Assembly: GCF_003688855.1 (NCBI RefSeq)
Contig: NZ_REFW01000003.1
Location: 248,001-312,000, forward strand
DNA length: 64,000 nucleotides
Reading direction: 5' to 3'
Source of the DNA: Tessaracoccus antarcticus
GTDB lineage: Bacteria; Actinomycetota; Actinomycetes; Propionibacteriales; Propionibacteriaceae
This document shows, in pieces, positions 60,001 through 64,000 of the stretch. Below the pieces are notes generated by a model, which searched no databases, was not told the DNA's origin, and saw only the letters and a list, made by a program, of their open reading frames with translations. The translations under genes were made by a program, and so were the position numbers. Numbering within the stretch: the stretch's first letter is position 1; the number at the start of each line of letters is the position of its first letter.

Positions 60001-60512
60001 CACAAGGTGGCGAGGTCAGCCGGCCCGTAGCGTTGCGTGATTTCCGCATCGACCCTGCGCCCCACCTCCGGCCATCCGCGTGCATCGACATCGAGGGACA
60101 GGAACCGGCACACCTGCGTGGCCGCGGCATCCAGGTCGCCCTCCCCCACCACCTCGATCCACCCGGTGGTGCCGCTCTGGCTGACGGTGGCCTCGGCGCG
60201 CTGCCAGTCGCCCTCCACGCAGAACACGGTGCGAAGGCGGCCCTCGTCGCCACGGGGGTTGAGGGCGGCGGGAGCGAAACCCTCCCAGAATGCCCTGCTG
60301 GTGCAGAGGGACCACGGCCCAAGAACCTCGCAACGGGCCCACCAGGGAGCGGTCGGTACGTGAGCATGCACCGCCTCGGCGCCGAGTCCGCGCAGGAGTT
60401 CGGCGCCGGTGTGGGACCTGGTCAAACCGGTGACCGCGTCCCCATGGGCGAGCAGTCGCCGGACGAGCGGGACACCGACGGCCCCCGTGCCGCCGGCCAC
60501 GAATACCTTCAT
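59955..60512 (-). pseudogene. Chimeric remnant: epimerase N-terminus fused to DNA-glycosylase N-terminal part
   Basis: A 185-codon open frame. Residues 1-55 are an NAD-epimerase Rossmann start (MKVFVAGGTGAVGVPLVRRL). From about residue 63 it reads like the N-terminal part of a DNA-3-methyladenine glycosylase-type protein (GPWSLCTSRAFWEGFAPAAL, VEGDWQRAEATVSQSGTTGWI, FLSLDVDARGWPEVGRR). Both halves are truncated: no epimerase YxxxK, no HhH-GPD catalytic domain. The simplest reading is a deletion that joined two genes in frame. Its 3' end runs into the convergent gene. The glycosylase assignment comes from recalled family pattern. Confidence 0.6.
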
Positions 60513-60642
60513 GCCCACCCCCAGTGGCCAGCACGGCGTTGATCGCAGTATCAGGGAGAAACATTCATGGTAGTCCCGCCCACGCATGGCCGCCGCTGAT
60601 CAGGTCAGGAGCCGACTCGACGCAAGCATCACATGCCGCGAC

Positions 60643-60673
60643 GAAGCCCCGCCACCTTGGGTGACGGGGCTTC
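60643..60673 (-). terminator. Terminator after leuD
   Basis: A 14-bp stem GAAGCCCCGCCACC / GGTGACGGGGCTTC with one G-U-type mismatch and loop TTG, 22 bp beyond the leuD stop. Confidence 0.75.
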
Positions 60674-60694
60674 CTCGTGGCCTGGAAAGCTGGC

Positions 60695-61300
60695 TCAGTC
60701 GGCGGTGCGGACCGGGAGCGTCTTCGGCTTGAAATCGGGTCGCGTCAGCTCGAAGGCGTCGATGTCGCCTGCGTGCTGCAATGTGGAGGAGATGTCGTCC
60801 AGCCCGTTCAGCAGGCGGTGACGGGTGTGCTCGTCGATCTCGAAGGGGTACGTGGTGTCCCCCACCGTGATGGTGCGGGACTCGAGGTCCACCCGCAGCT
60901 GGTTCTCGGGGTCGTTCTCAACGGACTCCCACAGCGCATCCACCACGTCGGGCTCGACGACGGCCACGAGCAGGCCCGCCTTGCCGGAGTTGGAGCGGAA
61001 GATGTCGCCGAACCGTGTGCCGATGACCACCTTGAACCCGTAGTTCTGCAGCGCCCACACCGCGTGCTCCCGGGAGGAGCCGGTGCCGAAGTCGGGGCCC
61101 GGGATGAGGATGCTGCCGCGGTTGTACGGCTCGCGGTTGAGGACGAACTCGGGGTCGTTGCGCCAGGCCGAGAACAGCCCGTCCTCGAACCCGGTGCGCG
61201 TGATCCGCTTCAGGTAGACGGCGGGGATGATCTGGTCGGTGTCGACGTTCGAGCGACGCAGGGGCACGCCGATGCCGGTGTGCGTGGTGAAGGCTTCCAT
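60695..61300 (-). CDS. leuD: 3-isopropylmalate dehydratase small subunit
   Basis: A 201-aa swivel subunit of isopropylmalate isomerase in leucine synthesis. [25 protein letters not shown] (in parts) and [17 protein letters not shown] are the family motifs. ATG 61300 lies 4 bp beyond the leuC stop, with GGAG before it; the frame runs upstream to a TTG. It forms leuCD. Confidence 0.97.
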   Translation of the reverse strand: MEAFTTHTGIGVPLRRSNVDTDQIIPAVYLKRITRTGFEDGLFSAWRNDPEFVLNREPYNRGSILIPGPDFGTGSSREHAVWALQNYGFKVVIGTRFGDIFRSNSGKAGLLVAVVEPDVVDALWESVENDPENQLRVDLESRTITVGDTTYPFEIDEHTRHRLLNGLDDISSTLQHAGDIDAFELTRPDFKPKTLPVRTAD

Positions 61301-61304
61301 GGAC

Positions 61305-62711
61305 TCAGGCTCCAATCAGGTCGGCGGGGGCGCTCAGGTGGCCGGTCAGTGCCGTGGCGGCAGCGACGGCGGGCGAGACCAGGTGGGTGCGGCCACCCTT
61401 GCCCTGGCGACCCTCAAAGTTGCGGTTGGACGTGGATGCTGCACGCTCGCCGGGCTTCAACTGGTCCGGGTTCATACCGAGACACATGGAGCAGCCGGCC
61501 GCACGCCATTCGGCGCCGGCGTCGAGGAAGACCTTGTCCAGACCCTCGATTTCGGCCTGCAGCCGGACTCGGGCGGAGCCCGGGACCACCAGCATGCGCA
61601 GCGTGTCCGCGATGTGCTTGCCCTCGATGACGGATGCGGCCAGCCGGAGGTCCTCGATGCGCCCGTTGGTGCAGGAGCCCAGGAAGACCGTGTCGACCGT
61701 GATGTCGCGCATCGGGGTTCCGGGCGTCAGCGCCATGTACTCCAGGGCGCGGGCCGCGGTGGCCTGCTCCACGTCGGAGGAGAAGTCGCTGGGCGCGGGG
61801 ACCACGCCACCCAGCGGGACGCCGTGGGCGGGGTTGGTGCCCCACGTGACGAAGGGGGTCATCTGGGTGGCGTCAAGGTCCACCTCGACGTCGAAGTGGG
61901 CGTCGTCATCGGAGACCAACGTGCTCCAGTACTCGACGGCGGCGTCCCACTCCTCACCCTCGGGCGCGTGCGGGCGCCCCTTCAGGTAGTCGAAGGTCTT
62001 CTGGTCGGGCGCCATCATGCCGGCCTTGGCGCCCCACTCGATCGACATGTTGCAGATCGTCATGCGGCCCTCCATGGAGAGGGACTCGATGGTGGTGCCG
62101 CGGTACTCCACGATGTAGCCCTGCCCCCCACCGGTGCCGACCTGGGCGATGAGCGTGAGGACAGCGTCTTTGGCCGTGACACCCTCGGGCAGCTCGCCGT
62201 TGATGTTGACGGCCATCATCTTCGGCTTGTGCTGGGGCAGCGTCTGCGTGGCGAGCACGTGCTCCACCTCACTGGTACCGATGCCGAAAGCGATGGCGCC
62301 GAAGGCGCCGTGCGTGGAGGTGTGGGAGTCGCCGCACACGATCGTCATGCCAGGCTGGGTGACGCCCAGTTGCGGGCCGATGATGTGGACGACGCCCTGG
62401 TCGCGGTCACCCAGCGAGTGGATGCGCACGCCGAAGTCGGCGGCGTTCTTGCGGAGCGTGTCCACCTGGATGCGCGACACCGGGTCGGCAATGGGCCGGT
62501 CGATGTTCAGCGTCGGGGTGTTGTGGTCCTCAGTGGCGAGCGTGAGGTCAGGGCGGCGCACCGGGCGGCCGTTCAACCTGAGGCCCTCGAAGGCCTGCGG
62601 ACTCGTGACCTCATGCACCAGGTGCAGGTCGATGTAGAGCAGGTCCGGCTCCCCTTCGGCAGTGCGCACCACGTGTGCGTCCCAGACCTTCTCAGCGAGG
62701 GTCTTCCCCAT
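61305..62711 (-). CDS. leuC: 3-isopropylmalate dehydratase large subunit
   Basis: A 468-aa aconitase-type subunit that isomerises 2- to 3-isopropylmalate with a 4Fe-4S cluster. Cluster cysteines are in [11 protein letters not shown] and [10 protein letters not shown]. The start [15 protein letters not shown] is typical. It is divergent from the IclR gene with a 100-bp gap; IclR-type NdgR proteins regulate leuCD in Actinobacteria. Confidence 0.97.
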   Translation of the reverse strand: MGKTLAEKVWDAHVVRTAEGEPDLLYIDLHLVHEVTSPQAFEGLRLNGRPVRRPDLTLATEDHNTPTLNIDRPIADPVSRIQVDTLRKNAADFGVRIHSLGDRDQGVVHIIGPQLGVTQPGMTIVCGDSHTSTHGAFGAIAFGIGTSEVEHVLATQTLPQHKPKMMAVNINGELPEGVTAKDAVLTLIAQVGTGGGQGYIVEYRGTTIESLSMEGRMTICNMSIEWGAKAGMMAPDQKTFDYLKGRPHAPEGEEWDAAVEYWSTLVSDDDAHFDVEVDLDATQMTPFVTWGTNPAHGVPLGGVVPAPSDFSSDVEQATAARALEYMALTPGTPMRDITVDTVFLGSCTNGRIEDLRLAASVIEGKHIADTLRMLVVPGSARVRLQAEIEGLDKVFLDAGAEWRAAGCSMCLGMNPDQLKPGERAASTSNRNFEGRQGKGGRTHLVSPAVAAATALTGHLSAPADLIGA

Positions 62712-62775
62712 GTGTCTTCACCCCTAAAGTGGTTTGTCTGGTCTTCACGCTAACCCCGTTGCGCTCAATCGCCTC

Positions 62776-62803
62776 TTGCGTGTCCAGCATGCGAGATGAT
62801 AAT
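62776..62803 (+). promoter_or_regulatory. Promoter of the IclR gene (leaderless)
   Basis: TTGCGT (62776-62781), 16-bp spacer and GATAAT (62798-62803), ending 8 nt before the ATG at 62812. Confidence 0.6.
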
Positions 62804-62808
62804 CTCGC
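62791..62808. promoter_or_regulatory. Palindromic operator over the IclR -10 element
   Basis: GCGAGAT-GATA-ATCTCGC, perfect 7-bp arms around 4 bp. It covers the -10 and the transcription start, so it probably autorepresses the IclR gene and may also serve leuCD. Confidence 0.65.
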
Positions 62809-62811
62809 CAT

Positions 62812-63537
62812 ATGGACGAAACCAGTGGCGTGGGAGTGCTCGACAAGGCCGCAGCGGTCCTGTCAGCTCTCGAACAGCACCCCTTGACCCTTGCAGGCCT
62901 CGTGACAGCCACGGGCCTTGCCCGACCGACGGCGCACCGCCTGGCCGTGGCCCTCGAACACCACCGCTTCGTGGGGCGCGATCTGCAGGGCCGGTTCGTG
63001 CTGGGCCCGCGCCTGCTGGAACTGGCGGACTCCGCCAGTGAGGACCCACTCATCGCGACGGCTGCCCCCATCCTGACGCGCCTGCGCGACATCACGGGCG
63101 AGTCCGCACAGCTGTTCCGTCGGCAGGGCGACGTGCGCGTCTGCTCCGCTGCGGTGGAGCGCCCCTCCGGTCTGCGGGACACGGTGCCCGTGGGTGCTCA
63201 GCTCCCCATGAGCGCCGGCTCAGCCGCACAGGTCCTCATGGCGTGGGAGGAGCCGGACCGTCTCCCCAAACTCCTCGAGACGGCCGCCTTCACGGCCGCC
63301 GGCCTGCAGACCGTCCGGCGACGCGGCTGGGCCCAGTCCGTGGGTGAGCGTGAGCCCGGCGTCGCATCCGTGTCGGCCCCCGTGCTGGCACCCTCCGGCC
63401 GGATCCTGGCGGCCGTGTCCGTCTCGGGCCCCATCGAGCGTCTCACCCGCCAGCCGGGCCGGCTTCACGCCCCCGCCGTCATGGCTGCCGCGGAGCGCCT
63501 CAGCGAGGTACTGCGACGATCGGGCAGTCCGGCCTGA
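62812..63537 (+). CDS. IclR-family regulator (NdgR/LtbR-like)
   Basis: A 241-aa regulator. The N-terminal winged HTH has LTLAGLVTATGLARPTAHRL, and the IclR effector domain runs from about 75 to 240. The position divergent from leuCD matches NdgR of Streptomyces and LtbR of Corynebacterium, which control leucine and amino-acid genes. It ends 16 bp from the convergent Nudix gene. Confidence 0.9.
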   Translation: MDETSGVGVLDKAAAVLSALEQHPLTLAGLVTATGLARPTAHRLAVALEHHRFVGRDLQGRFVLGPRLLELADSASEDPLIATAAPILTRLRDITGESAQLFRRQGDVRVCSAAVERPSGLRDTVPVGAQLPMSAGSAAQVLMAWEEPDRLPKLLETAAFTAAGLQTVRRRGWAQSVGEREPGVASVSAPVLAPSGRILAAVSVSGPIERLTRQPGRLHAPAVMAAAERLSEVLRRSGSPA

Positions 63538-63553
63538 CAACACCCTGAGCCCG

Positions 63554-64000
63554 TCACCCCCGGACGATCGGCGGGTTGAGGACATCCATGTCCCCGCGGG
63601 TGAAGAGTTGCGCGGGGCGTCCGCCGTCGGCCGTGGTGGTCACACGACCGGTGGGGCACAGGAAGCCGGGGGCGCGGGTGACCTTGCGATGAAAGTTGCG
63701 AGGGTCCAGCGGGTGCCCCCACACGGCCTCGTAGACGGCCCGCAGGTGGGCCACGGTGAACTCCGGCGGGCAGAAGGCGGCGCCCAGCGGGGTGTACTCC
63801 AGCTTTGCCCGGGCCCGCTCCACCCCGTCCTTCAGGATGAGACCGTGGTCGAACGCCAATGCTTCCCCGTTGACGTCGTCGACGGGAATCCAGTGGGCAC
63901 CGGAGGCATCGCTACCGGCCACGGGCTCTGCCATCTGTGGGGCCAGAGCCAGCCAGGCCACGGAGACGGTCCGTCCTCGCGGATCCCTGCCGGGTGCACC
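63554..64000 (-). CDS. Nudix hydrolase / NrtR-like regulator (5' end outside the window)
   Basis: The frame is open to the right edge (GAPGRDPRGRTVSVAWLALAP at the border), so about 148 C-terminal codons are visible. The first part is the end of a Nudix fold; the Nudix box itself lies outside. From about residue 70 the winged-helix-like tail FTVAHLRAVYEAVWGHPLDPRNFHRKV and GRPAQLFTRGD fit the NrtR/Nudix-regulator group. It may act on ADP-ribose or regulate NAD genes. Confidence 0.85.
   Translation of the reverse strand, partial: GAPGRDPRGRTVSVAWLALAPQMAEPVAGSDASGAHWIPVDDVNGEALAFDHGLILKDGVERARAKLEYTPLGAAFCPPEFTVAHLRAVYEAVWGHPLDPRNFHRKVTRAPGFLCPTGRVTTTADGGRPAQLFTRGDMDVLNPPIVRG

Noticed and set aside
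1-64000. CRISPR arrays, tRNA/rRNA genes, IS elements, prophage
   Set aside because: No regularly spaced repeats, no RNA gene signatures, and no transposase, integrase or phage proteins were seen on either strand.

Overview
This is a GC-rich (roughly two-thirds G+C) actinobacterial chromosome segment. Gene content points to the Propionibacteriaceae (a Tessaracoccus/Propionibacterium-like organism), which is an inference. Supporting signs are the conserved ftsK-rimO-pgsA-cinA-clgR-recA-recX-miaB-miaA-dapF-hflX-lexA-nrdR-nrdJ core, a class II ribonucleotide reductase, SOS boxes of the CGAAC-N4-GTTCG type, a GH112 phosphorylase, and many genes with a -10 hexamer 6-8 nt before the start codon (leaderless mRNAs). 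No tRNA, rRNA, IS element, prophage or CRISPR array was seen.

Region by region. 1-7 kb: a perfect 24-bp inverted repeat at the edge, then tesB, hrpA and a stress group (usp, a PNPOx-like protein, a YbjN/TY-Chap-like protein), all on the minus strand. 7-16.5 kb: a DedA-like protein, ilvD, a GH112 galactosyl-HexNAc phosphorylase, an acyl-CoA-dehydrogenase-like gene overlapping a PIG-L/methyltransferase fusion, an orphan LuxR-type regulator, and a DoxX/epimerase pair. 16.5-21.7 kb: the nrdJ-nrdR-(DivS-like)/lexA block with three SOS boxes between divergent genes. 21.7-25.7 kb: a sugar-binding lipoprotein, a FucP-type permease with a damaged 5' end, and a LysR regulator with a palindromic operator. 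25.7-44.4 kb: helicase, hflX, dapF, miaA, miaB, rny, recX, recA, DUF3046, a ClgR-like regulator, cinA, pgsA, rimO and ftsK on the minus strand. Plus-strand insertions here are two small orphan genes, an aldose-epimerase gene and a DeoR regulator.

44.4-64 kb: thiL-ddl-plsC and an LPG-synthase-like membrane protein; a PadR/HAAS pair under a 33-bp palindrome; a CPBP protease; a NarL-type two-component system; a DHFR-like/YCII/ECF sigma operon; a ketopantoate-reductase-like protein; a polysaccharide deacetylase; a NatAB-like ABC exporter; a TIGR03085 protein; a chimeric gene remnant; and leuCD divergent from an IclR (NdgR-like) regulator. The right edge cuts a Nudix/NrtR-like gene.

Functionally the window is mostly core metabolism and genome maintenance. 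I did not find a convincing new multi-gene defence or secretion system. The most unusual items are the edge palindrome that gives two convergent frames the same C-terminus, the PIG-L domain lacking its catalytic Asp, the LysM-less SOS gene beside lexA, the start-less FucP gene, the PadR palindrome, and the epimerase/DNA-glycosylase chimera.
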